A DNA stretch of 64,000 bases from CAVSJA01 sp963728145 (GCA_963728145.1 CAVSJA010000007.1:496001-560000), one strand, 5' to 3'. Positions 19,782 to 29,387 are shown, counted from the stretch's first letter. Translations and numbers: made by a program. The notes: generated by a model not told the origin, from the letters alone.

Positions 19782-19969
19782 ACTTCTCTTTTCATATCGT
19801 CTTACTTATGCCACGTGGGGAATTTATTCCCACAGACATTTCAATTCGAGGGACCGAAGTCAGGTCTCGAGTTCAAATGGTATGCCACCTATTGCTGCCT
19901 TAAACACTGGTATAGTATTTATAACTATGGTGTAAGCTGTACTAATAGCCAACACAACCACGAATTATA

Positions 19970-21934
19970 ATGGCTAATAAAACTCCCGGACAAAAAGCTG
20001 CCTTTCCCAAATCATTCAAGCCAATGCTCGCGACATTGGTGGATAAGCCTTTTGACGAAGCGGGCTGGATATATGAAATAAAATGGGATGGATACAGGGC
20101 GATAGCCATGCTCAATAAAGGGAAGGTGAATTTGATTTCAAGGAACAACAAATCATTTAACGAAAAATTTTACCCGGTAACCGCGGCCCTTAAGAAATGG
20201 AAAATTACTGCTATCGTCGATGGCGAGATAGCCGTGCTGAATGACAGTGGGGTAGCGCATTTTGGTTCACTGCAAAACTGGCGTAGCGAAGCTGATGGTT
20301 CACTAGTGTATTATGTTTTTGATATATTATATCTGAACGGATACGATTTGAAAAACATACCGCTTATTGAAAGACGGGCGATATTAAAAAAGAACTTGCC
20401 CCCGGAAGATATCATTCGCCTCAGCGAGAATTTTGAAATTACAGCAACTAAATTATTGGCAAATGCATCGCAGATAGGTATGGAAGGCATTATGGCCAAA
20501 AAAGCGGATAGTACCTACACGGAAGGCGAGCGTACCAAATTATGGTTGAAAATAAAAGGAAATAAAAGACACGAAGTTGTGATTGGTGGTTTTACACAAA
20601 ATGAAGGCTCGTCCAAAGCATTTAGTTCGTTGCTGGTTGGCGTGTATGACAAAGGAGGACTCGAATACATGGGGAAGATTGGAACAGGCTTTAACGCTAA
20701 TACGCAGAAAGAGATATTATCAGCGATGCTAAAATTGAAAACGGATAAGGTTCCGTTTACTGTAACCCCGGATGTAAATAAGCCATCGCGTTTTCAACCC
20801 AATCCGCCAACGGCTCGTGTAACCTGGCTTAAACCACAGCTTGTTTGCGAAGTGAGTTACACTGAAATAACGAATGATGGTGTTTTGCGTCATCCATCCT
20901 TTGAAGGAATGCGAACGGATAAAAAAGCGAAGGACGTTATGAAAGAAAAAGCAATTAGCAAGAAAAAGATCATCGCCACCCCTTACACGAGACGAGTGAC
21001 AGACAAAAGCCGTAAAACTTTTTTAAATCCAACAGATGAGACACAGGTAAGGGAAATTAATGGGCACGAATTAAAATTTACAAACCTAAGCAAGTTGTAT
21101 TGGCCGAAGGAAAAATATACTAAGCGGGATATGCTGAATTATTATTACCAGGCTGCCCCTTATATTCTTCCTTACCTGAAGGACCGTCCCCAGTCACTGA
21201 ATCGTTTCCCCAATGGAATTGATGGAAAAAGTTTTTATCATAAAGACGTTACGGCAACTGCTCCCGATTGGATAAAATTGGAACCTTACACAACATCGGA
21301 GGGTGAAAAGAAAAACTTTTTAGTACCGGAAGATGAAGCTGCAATTTTGTACATGGCGAACCTCGGGGCGATAGAAATGAATCCCTGGAACAGTACCATA
21401 CATAAAGAAGACTATCCTGACTGGTGCCTGATTGATCTGGATCCTTCTGAAAAAAATACCTTCGACCAGGTGATCGAAACGGCATTGGTGACCAGGAAAG
21501 TGCTGGATAATATGAACGTAAAAGGTTATGTAAAGACCTCTGGCTCTACAGGCATTCACATTTATATTCCACTCGGCGCAAGATACGATTATGACCAATG
21601 TCAACTCTTTGGTAAAGTGATTGCAACGCAAGTGCATCATCTTCTGCCGAAGTTCACGAGCATCGAACGATTGACTAAAAACAGAAAAGGAAAACTATAT
21701 ATCGATTATTTGCAAAACCGCCCAAAGGCAACACTGGCCGCTCCATATTCACTCCGTCCTAAGCCCGGCGCTCCGGTTTCAATGCCCCTTCATTGGGAAG
21801 AGGTAAAGAAAGGGTTGAAAATAAAAGACTTTACAATTGCCAATACGATGGAAAGAATAAAAAGCGAAGGCGATATTTTCAAACCGGTACTGGGTAAAGG
21901 AATAAATTTAAATAAAATACTAAAAAACGTGTGA
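19970..21934 (+). CDS. ligD: LigD-type DNA ligase/polymerase without phosphoesterase domain
   Basis: 654 residues, about 200-250 shorter than three-domain LigD. Residues 15-320 are the ATP-dependent ligase with adenylation motif EIKWDGYR (Lys38), the later ligase motifs (MEGIMAKK; LWLKIKG) and an OB-fold. Residues 350-650 are the LigD-type primase-polymerase domain (LSKLYWPKEKYTKRDMLNYY; IDLDPSE metal aspartates; KTSGSTGIHIYIP). No N-terminal or internal phosphoesterase module is present. LigD works with Ku in bacterial end joining, but no Ku gene is in this window. Xth lies 104 bases downstream, suggesting a DNA-repair group. Confidence 0.93.
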   Translation: MANKTPGQKAAFPKSFKPMLATLVDKPFDEAGWIYEIKWDGYRAIAMLNKGKVNLISRNNKSFNEKFYPVTAALKKWKITAIVDGEIAVLNDSGVAHFGSLQNWRSEADGSLVYYVFDILYLNGYDLKNIPLIERRAILKKNLPPEDIIRLSENFEITATKLLANASQIGMEGIMAKKADSTYTEGERTKLWLKIKGNKRHEVVIGGFTQNEGSSKAFSSLLVGVYDKGGLEYMGKIGTGFNANTQKEILSAMLKLKTDKVPFTVTPDVNKPSRFQPNPPTARVTWLKPQLVCEVSYTEITNDGVLRHPSFEGMRTDKKAKDVMKEKAISKKKIIATPYTRRVTDKSRKTFLNPTDETQVREINGHELKFTNLSKLYWPKEKYTKRDMLNYYYQAAPYILPYLKDRPQSLNRFPNGIDGKSFYHKDVTATAPDWIKLEPYTTSEGEKKNFLVPEDEAAILYMANLGAIEMNPWNSTIHKEDYPDWCLIDLDPSEKNTFDQVIETALVTRKVLDNMNVKGYVKTSGSTGIHIYIPLGARYDYDQCQLFGKVIATQVHHLLPKFTSIERLTKNRKGKLYIDYLQNRPKATLAAPYSLRPKPGAPVSMPLHWEEVKKGLKIKDFTIANTMERIKSEGDIFKPVLGKGINLNKILKNV

Positions 21935-21966
21935 TAATATGATTCAATTAAACCTCAAAAACTAAT

Positions 21967-22038
21967 ATGGTAAAGAAAACTGGAAATAAAGAGAATGCAA
22001 GCCTGGAATTAGCGGGAAAAATAATGCAAAGAGTATAA
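21967..22038 (+). CDS. Possible 23-residue peptide abutting xth
   Basis: ATG at 21967 to TAA at 22036-22038, directly touching the xth ATG. The peptide is basic (MVKKTGNKENASLELAGKIM at its start). It may be a leader-type frame that couples translation, or chance. Nothing else supports it. Confidence 0.2.
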   Translation: MVKKTGNKENASLELAGKIMQRV

Positions 22039-22812
22039 ATGAAAATTGCGACATACAATGTAAACGGAATTAACGGACGGCTACCGGTTCTATTGCGATG
22101 GTTAAAGGAATCTGCGCCGGATGTAGCTTGCTTGCAGGAATTAAAAGCGCCGGAGGAAAGATTTCCGTTTGAGGCAATCAAGAACGCGGGTTACAATACG
22201 ATATGGCATGGACAAAAAAGCTGGAACGGAGTAGCGATACTTTCCAAATATGAGATCATGGAACGATGCCGCGTTTTACCCGGTGATCCGGAAGATTTAC
22301 ATAGTCGTTACATAGAAGCGACGATAAATAATATGGTGATAGGCTGTTTATACCTGCCAAATGGTAATCCTTATCCCGGCCCCAAATTCGATTATAAACT
22401 GAATTGGTTTAAACGGTTCACCAGTCACGCGAAAAAACTACTAAAACAAGAAATACCGGTAATACTTGCCGGCGATTTCAATGTAATGCCTACTGAGCTG
22501 GATGTGTACAAGCCAGAACGCTGGGTGAACGATGCACTATTCAGAAAAGAGGTGAGGACTGCATTTAAGAAATTGATCGAACAGGGATGGACAGATGCCT
22601 TACGTAAACTGCATCCGGGCGAAACGATTTATACCTTCTGGGATTATTTCCGTAACGCTTATGCGAGAAATGCCGGGTTACGCATTGATCACTTCTTACT
22701 AAGTCCTCAAATTGTGAAGCGACTTAAAAAGGCGGAAGTAGACAGACATGTACGTGGCTGGGAGAAGACAAGCGACCATGCACCGGTGTGGATTGAAATA
22801 AAAGACAAATAA
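22039..22812 (+). CDS. xth: Exodeoxyribonuclease III (AP endonuclease)
   Basis: 257 residues of the ExoIII/EEP family. Visible motifs are KIATYNVNGINGR, LQELKAPEERFP (metal Glu), WNGVAILSK, LAGDFNVMPTELDVY (Asp/Asn pair), and LRIDHFLLSP with a final SDHAPV (catalytic Asp-His). It removes abasic sites and 3' blocking groups in base excision repair. It sits in line with ligD and 9 bases before the next gene, so the three are probably one operon. Confidence 0.95.
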   Translation: MKIATYNVNGINGRLPVLLRWLKESAPDVACLQELKAPEERFPFEAIKNAGYNTIWHGQKSWNGVAILSKYEIMERCRVLPGDPEDLHSRYIEATINNMVIGCLYLPNGNPYPGPKFDYKLNWFKRFTSHAKKLLKQEIPVILAGDFNVMPTELDVYKPERWVNDALFRKEVRTAFKKLIEQGWTDALRKLHPGETIYTFWDYFRNAYARNAGLRIDHFLLSPQIVKRLKKAEVDRHVRGWEKTSDHAPVWIEIKDK

Positions 22813-22821
22813 TTAAAAAAC

Positions 22822-23436
22822 ATGAAACAGGACATCATACCCGAAAATGAAACTGGAAAACAAGTAGATCTGTTTGAAGAAATTGAACTGGGGTCAAACG
22901 AAGATGCGGTAAGCACATATACTGCAGCACGTGAGCGATTACTTAATCCCGCCATCTGGAAAACTATTACAGGTGCTGTGGCTGCCGATTTCGAAGCCGC
23001 TGATGTAGAAGATTTATCAGAGCCTAAGCGAGTGTCTGCGGGAGATTATATCAAGATAGACCTACCCGCACCCGGGCTTTCAGCCGGTGATGGTCTTGAT
23101 TGGGTTAGGGTTGAAACAATTGAGGAAAATTTTGATCGGGACGCAGATGAAAGTTTTGCGATGACAGTGAAAGTCTGCGAAAATCCTGAACAACCGGAAA
23201 AAGGGGTCGCTCATTTTTTCGCTGAAGGTGCCAGTTCGACATTTATTATAACCCGAAAGGCGTTAGCAGTAAGAGCTTCCTATCATGGGCGAAATGAAAC
23301 CGCGAACCTTGAAAATCCTGCATTAAAAGACAAGATCCGGAATGCTGTAGTAGCTACCGGTGCAATGGCAGGTGTATCGGAACTGCAATGGAAAGCTTTT
23401 TTAAAAGGACTACTTACCCTTCACAATAAGCGATAG
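22822..23436 (+). CDS. Conserved-type hypothetical protein
   Basis: 204 residues, soluble and acidic, no signal peptide. A run resembling a small beta-barrel (YIKIDLPAPGLSAGDGLDWV; FAMTVKVCENPEQP) precedes a Thr/Arg-containing segment (FIITRKALAVRASYHGRNE). I do not recognise the family. Its start, 9 bases after xth, and the terminator-like inverted repeat after it indicate it ends the ligD-xth operon. Confidence 0.7.
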   Translation: MKQDIIPENETGKQVDLFEEIELGSNEDAVSTYTAARERLLNPAIWKTITGAVAADFEAADVEDLSEPKRVSAGDYIKIDLPAPGLSAGDGLDWVRVETIEENFDRDADESFAMTVKVCENPEQPEKGVAHFFAEGASSTFIITRKALAVRASYHGRNETANLENPALKDKIRNAVVATGAMAGVSELQWKAFLKGLLTLHNKR

Positions 23437-23516
23437 TCATTTTCTTCGGTTGTCGCAGAAATAAAAGAAGAAGTTTGGCCTTCATCTACCTGATGAAACC
23501 ATTTCTCACAAAGTTG

Positions 23517-23573
23517 GGTTGAAAGGGTTGACAAAGTCCAAAACTGTTACCAACCTTGTCAACCCTATCAACC
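23517..23573. repeat. Inverted repeat between convergent genes
   Basis: 18-base arms at 23517-23534 and 23556-23573 match with one mismatch (GGTTGAAAGGGTTGACAA and its complement), with a 21-base spacer. It lies between convergent genes and could act as a bidirectional terminator. Similar CAACC-rich sequence occurs near 9765-9840. Confidence 0.65.
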
Positions 23574-23605
23574 TTATACTGCCAGTAGGCAGGTCGGATT
23601 TCTTC

Positions 23606-24208
23606 TTAAACTTCAACAGTACCCGTCTTGACTTCACCTGCTCGCTTATAATTTGCAATAATAACTCCAGTTGTTGTAACAGTACTCTCTATTAATTTAA
23701 ATGCTTCCGGAATCGTGCCATTGTCAAACAACTTTTTCCCTTTACCCAGAGTCAAAGGGTAAATTTTGAGCCGGAGTTCGTCCACCAAATCGTTCTTAAG
23801 TAGTAGTTGAATGAGCTCACTGCTGCCCCAAACCTGAATGTCAGCCCCGCCTTTGGCGGGGGAATTTTTGATCTTTTTGATATCTGCCAGGCTATTGATG
23901 AAAACTGAGTTTTTCCAATCTGACTTAGTTATGGTGTTGGACATTACATATTTTGTGCCCTCATTGATACCCGGCCAAAAGTCTCCATGTTCTGGCCAGT
24001 AGTTGGCCCAAATCTCAAATGTTTTTCTACCCAAAAGATAATCTGCTGGTTTCAGTTCTTTTTCCAGCACCTTACTAAAGACTTCGTCACCATACGGTGC
24101 AGTCCAACCGCCATATTTGAAACCGCCTGACGTATCTTCCTCAGGCCCGCCAGGTGCTTGCATGACTCCATCTAATGTAATCATTGATAAGACAATTATT
24201 TTTCGCAT
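23606..24208 (-). CDS. RibD C-terminal-domain / dihydrofolate-reductase-fold protein
   Basis: The start is set at the second in-frame Met (24208), giving MRKIIVLSMITLDGVMQAPG, the typical beginning of this family; the upstream ATG at 24232 adds 8 residues. About 200 residues in total. The motifs LLGRKTFEIW and DIQVWGSSELIQLLL are characteristic. Such proteins are NADPH-dependent reductase-like, and the substrate is usually unknown. The loop before DIQVWG carries extra Ala-Lys-Gly-Gly residues encoded by a 17-bp palindrome (23845-23861). Confidence 0.9.
   Translation of the reverse strand: MRKIIVLSMITLDGVMQAPGGPEEDTSGGFKYGGWTAPYGDEVFSKVLEKELKPADYLLGRKTFEIWANYWPEHGDFWPGINEGTKYVMSNTITKSDWKNSVFINSLADIKKIKNSPAKGGADIQVWGSSELIQLLLKNDLVDELRLKIYPLTLGKGKKLFDNGTIPEAFKLIESTVTTTGVIIANYKRAGEVKTGTVEV
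23845..23861. repeat. CCCCGCC-TTT-GGCGGGG palindrome inside a gene
   Basis: A perfect 7-bp inverted repeat with a 3-base centre lies in frame in the RibD-like gene, at a loop that appears longer than in family members as I remember them. It matches the design of the intergenic palindromes at 9798 and 30110. Confidence 0.65.
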
Positions 24209-24313
24209 AAAGTGCGCTTTGATTTTCTGCAATCTCGGTGAAAAAACTATCCTATTGGGAGTGTGTATGCGACAATCAGGGGGCTAATTGCGACAAGTAT
24301 TTAAATGCCATAG

Positions 24314-24727
24314 CTATTTTTTGACTGGTGGTTTGTAAATAAAATAACTTAAGAATGATGCCGCGATTTTTACTCCGTTAGCCATTAAAAGTATGGGAAG
24401 GTATTCTCTCCAATTGATTTTGAAGGGTAGGAGCATAAGAATATCCATTGCGATATAGGTTAATGGAAGTGCAATTGTATAAGTAAGGTGGCGGTCGTTA
24501 TTTTTCTTGATAAAATTTCTGACAAGTAGAAAAATAATTAAGGAACCAAAGATGCCTGAAACCCAGGGGCCTGAAATTTGAGCGTGTGCTTTGTAAAATC
24601 CTTCGTCTTTATTGGGGGCAATCAGATAGGAATAAATAGCAACTTCCAGTATGGTTAATGCTATGAGAATAATATGAAGGAGAATTGCAACACCAATTAG
24701 TTTAAGCCAAAATTTATTTTGTTTCAT
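24314..24727 (-). CDS. Small integral membrane protein, unknown
   Basis: 137 residues with four predicted membrane helices (about 9-33, 50-68, 80-100, 108-128) and a short basic C-terminus. No family recognised. It lies 12 bases downstream of the SRPBCC gene on the same strand, so the two are probably co-transcribed. Confidence 0.65.
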   Translation of the reverse strand: MKQNKFWLKLIGVAILLHIILIALTILEVAIYSYLIAPNKDEGFYKAHAQISGPWVSGIFGSLIIFLLVRNFIKKNNDRHLTYTIALPLTYIAMDILMLLPFKINWREYLPILLMANGVKIAASFLSYFIYKPPVKK

Positions 24728-24739
24728 GCCGTTTGTTGA

Positions 24740-25183
24740 TTAAGATTTTGTTTCAATGAAATTTTTGAGATTGATTAATTCGCTTGCCATTTGTTTTTTC
24801 ATTGCACCTTTTACTATTGGCATCATTAATTTCATCATAAAGCCTTTTGGAAAAAACTCAACTGTTTGAATGAACTCTGTCCGGTTTCCCAATGAAACCA
24901 GCCGTACATCAGTTTTGGCATGAAATGCATTATGCTCCATTTCAAAACTGTATTGTTGATTTGGTGTTGCCGCCACAACTGTTTCCTTTACTTCAACTAA
25001 TTTTCCTCTTTCCATAAACTTCAGTTTGCTTACACTTCCTGTTTCGCCAGCTTTTCCTGAAATAGGTTCAGCTGAAACGAATCCAGTCAGCCAGTTTTTG
25101 AGATTGTCGGGGTTCATAAAGAGTTCCCAAACTTTTTCAACCGGCTTGTTGATGGTGATGGTTACTTTAGTCATGCTTGCCAT
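24740..25183 (-). CDS. SRPBCC-family (START-like) protein
   Basis: About 147 residues from the Met in MASMTKVTIT; an upstream ATG at 25207 is in frame but adds an atypical N-terminus. The pattern VTITINKPVEKVWELFMNPDNL and a closing long amphipathic helix (MKLMMPIVKGAMKKQMASEL) are those of the polyketide-cyclase/AHSA1-like SRPBCC fold, which binds hydrophobic ligands. Specific function unknown. Confidence 0.85.
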   Translation of the reverse strand: MASMTKVTITINKPVEKVWELFMNPDNLKNWLTGFVSAEPISGKAGETGSVSKLKFMERGKLVEVKETVVAATPNQQYSFEMEHNAFHAKTDVRLVSLGNRTEFIQTVEFFPKGFMMKLMMPIVKGAMKKQMASELINLKNFIETKS

Positions 25184-25322
25184 GGCGATATAAAATTTGT
25201 TTGGCAAATATGCAGTTGTGAGAACGGGATTTTCGCCTCAATTAAGAAGTTGATACCTGTTTTTTGAAAAAACAGGTCTTAATAAACCGTATCAATTTGA
25301 AAGTTGATTATTAATCAGAGAG

Positions 25323-26513
25323 TTATGCCTCTGAAGGAATTGTTCCATCGGATTGCGGAGAAAATTTTTCTTTGAACTCAGATGGAGTGAGTTCGGTGAA
25401 TTTTTTGAAAACCCGATTGAAAGTTGCCTTGCTGTTAAAGCCAACTTCGTAGGCAATAGCAAGAATTTTATAGTTGTTTCTGTCTTCAATCAATAATTTT
25501 TTGGCTTCTTCTACACGATATTTATTTATGAAGTCGTAAAAGTTGACCAGAAACTCGTCATTTATGAGCTGCGAAAGTTGATAGTAGGGAACAGTGAGTG
25601 AATCGGCTAACTCTGAAATTTTCAAATCACTTTTCAGGTATGGTTTGTTTGAATCCATGTATTTCAACAACTTTTCTTTCAGTTCAGGAAACTGGTTTGA
25701 GTTTCTTGATTCATTGACGGGTGTTTTCTTATCTAATTCAAATGACTGCAGCTCAAATTCGGGGATGGCTTTAAAAATTTCGGGATTGCTGATGGCTGAA
25801 TACCCGATTGCATAAATGGAAAGTGAGGTGATGAGCAACAAAATATAATCTAACTGAATTTGAAAAGAGTTGATGAAAGTAAGCAGCACTACCAAAATAA
25901 AATAAAGCAGTAAATAAATTGAGAAATACAAACTGAAAGCATTTAACCATTCTAATTTTTTGAGAACAAAAACATCGGACGAAAAATTCTTAAGCTCTTC
26001 TTCTTTCTTACCAATGAATTTGTAAGCAGCAAAAATATAAGCAACCGTTTGTACAACATGAGCACCCATGAAAACAAGTTGTCCGGTTGGAATTTTTATT
26101 GTTCCATTTGTTGAAAGCCCTGTAATAAAACTGATTTTGTCTTCGTTTGCCATGCTGTAAAATGGCATCATCATAAGCAACACGATGAGTGAGGGCAAAA
26201 AGTGCAATACAGATTTGAAGTTGGTGTTGTAATTTTTGTCTAACAGGTAGCGGCAATAGATGTAATAGAACGGACCCACGCAAAAGAGTAAAGGGTAGGT
26301 GATGGCAATAAAGACTGGATATTGAAGTGTTACTCCGGCTATGTCGGCTGCGTATTCAATCAGGTGAAGCGAAATAACGGTGAGCAAAAGGGCAAGCCAT
26401 TTATTTGCATCTCTGTTCTGGGGTTTAGCAAAAAGATACAAAGCAAGAAATAATCCCTGTGCTGCTCCGAACAGGATAATGATTGCCCAAATGTTGAAGT
26501 GTATTCCTGCCAT
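25323..26513 (-). CDS. Membrane-anchored AraC-family regulator
   Basis: 396 residues. The N-terminal 240 residues contain about seven hydrophobic helices (first at 8-28, last near 222-245). The C-terminal 130 residues are an AraC-type DNA-binding domain with two helix-turn-helix units (LKISELADSLTVPYYQLSQL; ILAIAYEVGFNSKATFNRVF). This 7TM-AraC arrangement is common in Bacteroidota and implies direct membrane sensing. Its targets are not evident. The neighbouring serine hydrolase gene lies 58 bases upstream on the same strand. Confidence 0.9.
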   Translation of the reverse strand: MAGIHFNIWAIIILFGAAQGLFLALYLFAKPQNRDANKWLALLLTVISLHLIEYAADIAGVTLQYPVFIAITYPLLFCVGPFYYIYCRYLLDKNYNTNFKSVLHFLPSLIVLLMMMPFYSMANEDKISFITGLSTNGTIKIPTGQLVFMGAHVVQTVAYIFAAYKFIGKKEEELKNFSSDVFVLKKLEWLNAFSLYFSIYLLLYFILVVLLTFINSFQIQLDYILLLITSLSIYAIGYSAISNPEIFKAIPEFELQSFELDKKTPVNESRNSNQFPELKEKLLKYMDSNKPYLKSDLKISELADSLTVPYYQLSQLINDEFLVNFYDFINKYRVEEAKKLLIEDRNNYKILAIAYEVGFNSKATFNRVFKKFTELTPSEFKEKFSPQSDGTIPSEA

Positions 26514-26571
26514 GCAGAATTAGAAAAACTGTTTGCTGTCAGGTCAAAGATAGGAGTCTTAATCCCTTTAT

Positions 26572-27834
26572 TTATTTCAAACTTCCATAAATAATGTTTG
26601 TGATTTTATCTGCATAATCATAGTGAGAATTGGGCGTCTGCTGCGTCATAATCAAGCAAATCATTTTTTCTTTTGGATCGGCCCAGTAGGTTGTACCATA
26701 ATATCCGCCCCAGGCAAATGAACCCTCACTCCGCATGTTTAAATTAGCAGATTTTTTGGATGTTAATGCAAACCCAAGGCTTAAGTTGTCATCACCCAAA
26801 AAATTATCAGGTAACTGCGGACTTAACATCAGTTCAACGGTCCGCCTTCCTAAAATTTGTTTGCCATTGTAGCTGCCCCGGTTCAGCAGCATTTGAAGAA
26901 AAATAGAATAATCAAATGCTGTTGAAGACAATCCCGCCCCGCCTGAAAAATAACTTTTGGAAATAAGCGGATACTTAGGATCTAGACTTCTAAATGTGGG
27001 CGACCACTCAATAATTTTTTGATCTTTACCTTCTGTATACACGGTTGCAAGCCGGGCGGCCTTTGTTGCTGGCAGATTGAAATAGGTATCTTTCATGCCA
27101 AGCGGTTCAAAAATATGCTTATGGAAATAGGTTTCCAGCGACTCTCCACTTATTATTTCAATAAGGCATCCCAGTAAGTCAGTATTTAACCCATAGGTAA
27201 ATCGCTCACCTGGATTATGGAGAAGCGGCAAGCTTCCCAATGCCTTCATTTTAGATAACAGGCTTTCATTAAAATATCCCAATCCGGAGGGAATATTATT
27301 TTTAGTATAAACAACTTGCATGGTATCAGTACCAATGGCAGGATAGTCAATACCCGATGTGTGCGTTAATAAATCCCGGAATGTAATTTCTCGTTTAGCC
27401 GGGGTAGTGGTAAAACTTGAATCTGAAGGATTAAAGCTTTTGATCACTTTGGGATTTTTGAATTCGGGTATGAAATCGGAAATATTCTGGTCAAGTCCTA
27501 GCTTCCCCCTCTCAAACAATTGCATAATTCCGAAACTTGTTATTGCTTTGGTCTGGCTCATTATCCTGAAAATAGCGTCAGCCGGCATTGGCTTTTTAGT
27601 CGAAAGATTTGAATATCCATGTCCTTTGTAATAGGCTACCTGGTTGTCTTTAACAATAATTACAACTGCACCCGCCAGCCAGTTTTTATCTACATATTTT
27701 TTTAATAGAGTATCAATTTGAGCCAGGCGTTCATAATTAACGCCACTATGCTTTACTATAGTTGGCGAAAGGGTTTGTGCAATGGCAGATTGTAAAGCAA
27801 AAAAGACAAGAAAAATGTTGAGTATTTTTTTCAT
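26572..27834 (-). CDS. Secreted class C beta-lactamase-like serine hydrolase
   Basis: 420 residues with a Sec signal (cleavage near AIAQ). The beta-lactamase/PBP4-type fold shows the SxxK nucleophile motif as SQTK, YxN as YGLN (FTYGLNTDLLG) and a C-terminal FAWGGYYGTTYW region with the HxG-equivalent. Relatives include esterases, D-aminopeptidases and penicillin-binding-like hydrolases rather than true resistance enzymes. Expected in the periplasm. Confidence 0.9.
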   Translation of the reverse strand: MKKILNIFLVFFALQSAIAQTLSPTIVKHSGVNYERLAQIDTLLKKYVDKNWLAGAVVIIVKDNQVAYYKGHGYSNLSTKKPMPADAIFRIMSQTKAITSFGIMQLFERGKLGLDQNISDFIPEFKNPKVIKSFNPSDSSFTTTPAKREITFRDLLTHTSGIDYPAIGTDTMQVVYTKNNIPSGLGYFNESLLSKMKALGSLPLLHNPGERFTYGLNTDLLGCLIEIISGESLETYFHKHIFEPLGMKDTYFNLPATKAARLATVYTEGKDQKIIEWSPTFRSLDPKYPLISKSYFSGGAGLSSTAFDYSIFLQMLLNRGSYNGKQILGRRTVELMLSPQLPDNFLGDDNLSLGFALTSKKSANLNMRSEGSFAWGGYYGTTYWADPKEKMICLIMTQQTPNSHYDYADKITNIIYGSLK

Positions 27835-27938
27835 TTATAAACTAATTAGAAGTCAGGTTTGAATCAAGATACACCAAATGCATTACTCAGAGGTTTATCG
27901 ATCAGGATTTACCTGTCTGCGGCTTTACCTTTTCTCCC

Positions 27939-27969
27939 GCTGCGCCGACGGCAAGCCTTTGGCGGCCGA
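27939..27969. repeat. Dispersed GC-rich repeat, copy 1
   Basis: GCTGCGCCGACGGCAAGCC followed by TTTGGCGGCCGA. It nearly repeats at 29886-29919, where the centre differs and is three bases longer. It has internal short palindromes and lies in an intergenic gap. Confidence 0.7.
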
Positions 27970-27976
27970 TGGATAG

Positions 27977-28406
27977 CTACCGGGAAGTAGCCTCAACCCC
28001 ATATCGTATTGCCGCTTCAAGTATATCAATGTTTATATCTTTTAGAGTTTTGAACTTGATGCAATACCCGGTCACACTTGCCTTGCCTAGTTTTTTTCCA
28101 TACGTTTTGGCTAAGTATGTCTTATCCTTTATACCAAGGATGTAGACAGAGATCCCGGTTGTGTTTGCACTCAAACCAATTTGATAAAACTCCCTGGTTG
28201 TTCCATCAGCATATTTTATGGTGTAAGATCCATATCCTATATTAGGATTAGAAACAGTTTTACCTTTGTCGTCTTTGCCATCTAAGAACCATAATTTACA
28301 TGCTGGCATTACTTTCAGAATGATGCTGGTGCAGCTCTTGCATGTCGCTGCGTTTTGGTTCAGGCTGGCTGGTAATATACTCTTTGATTTGTTCTTGTAC
28401 GTTCAT
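27977..28406 (-). pseudogene. DUF1801 (YdhG-like) protein, frameshifted
   Basis: The C-terminal 110 residues (from MPACKLWFLDG) match the DUF1801 fold. The missing N-terminus is present in another frame from ATG at 28406 (MNVQEQIKEYITSQPEPKRS). Joining the two needs removal of one base near 28325-28332 (LHQ then IILKVMPACK). The corrected protein is about 142 residues. It is one of several genes in this window split by a single extra base. Family function is unknown. Confidence 0.75.
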
Positions 28407-28470
28407 ATAAGTATAAAATTACGGGTTGCTTATTTTGGCTTTTTACTATTCGATATGCAGAACCATTAAG

Positions 28471-29343
28471 TTATTTTAAAAAACTATTTAAGTAATTCAA
28501 AATTGTTGTTGTCTCCATCATCAGGCTCACATGCCCTTGCGAAGGAACAATGGCCAATTGCGATTTTGGCATTGGCTGCAGGTCAGCAGAAACACCACCT
28601 CCCAACAATTGATACGTTTTCATCAACTCTATTTTATCCGTTCCGTCATTGTCGCCGGATATGATCAGTACAGGCGCAGCAATTTTTGCAATATTGGAGT
28701 CACCGACGTTGAATGGTACCTTGGCGAAAGCAAACATCTGCTCTAAGAACTTTCTCCATTTTGTTTTATCAGGTGCCACTGCATCGTATGCGGTTTTTAG
28801 TGGTGTGTTATCAAAAAATTCAGGCTTAAAATCTTTAAACGCACCGTTTACTACGGGTAGCCAACCATTGGTTTTATAAGTAGAAGAAATGATCACTAAT
28901 TTTCTTAACCGTTTAGGGCTTTGTACAGCAAACTGGTAAGCCACAGAGCCGCCCATACTAAATCCTGCTACATCTGCACTGTCTATTTTCAGGTAATCCA
29001 TCACTTTTTCTACATCACTTGCTAAAGTAGTAATCGATAATTCTCTATCTGAAAACGGTGTATGCCCATGTCCCTGCATTTCAATGGCAATTACTTTTCT
29101 GGTTTTTGACAGCTCAGGTATCAATTGTCCCCAGTTCATATCAATTGTATAAAAAGCGCCATGCAGTAAAACTAAAGGCCTGCCCTCACCATATACTTCG
29201 TAATAAACTTTAATGCCATTAACAGGTGCATAACCACTGTTGGAAGGCTTGATCTGTTGCCCGCTTGATGAAGACGCTATAAACATAATTGCAATTAGTA
29301 GTATTGATCTAAGAGGATTATGTGTTTTGAGTAAATTTTTCAT
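28471..29343 (-). CDS. Secreted alpha/beta hydrolase
   Basis: 290 residues with a Sec-type signal peptide (cleavage near SSGQ). Alpha/beta-hydrolase features are the oxyanion LLHGAFYT, nucleophile elbow GFSMGG, acid region ISGDNDGTD and catalytic His in SQGHVSLM. The substrate is unknown; an esterase or lactonase-like role is plausible. Convergent with no neighbour; the VOC gene lies 44 bases upstream on the same strand. Confidence 0.92.
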   Translation of the reverse strand: MKNLLKTHNPLRSILLIAIMFIASSSSGQQIKPSNSGYAPVNGIKVYYEVYGEGRPLVLLHGAFYTIDMNWGQLIPELSKTRKVIAIEMQGHGHTPFSDRELSITTLASDVEKVMDYLKIDSADVAGFSMGGSVAYQFAVQSPKRLRKLVIISSTYKTNGWLPVVNGAFKDFKPEFFDNTPLKTAYDAVAPDKTKWRKFLEQMFAFAKVPFNVGDSNIAKIAAPVLIISGDNDGTDKIELMKTYQLLGGGVSADLQPMPKSQLAIVPSQGHVSLMMETTTILNYLNSFLK

Positions 29344-29387
29344 AACGCTGTTTAAATTTTAATTTATTGATAATACAAAGCCGCCAG

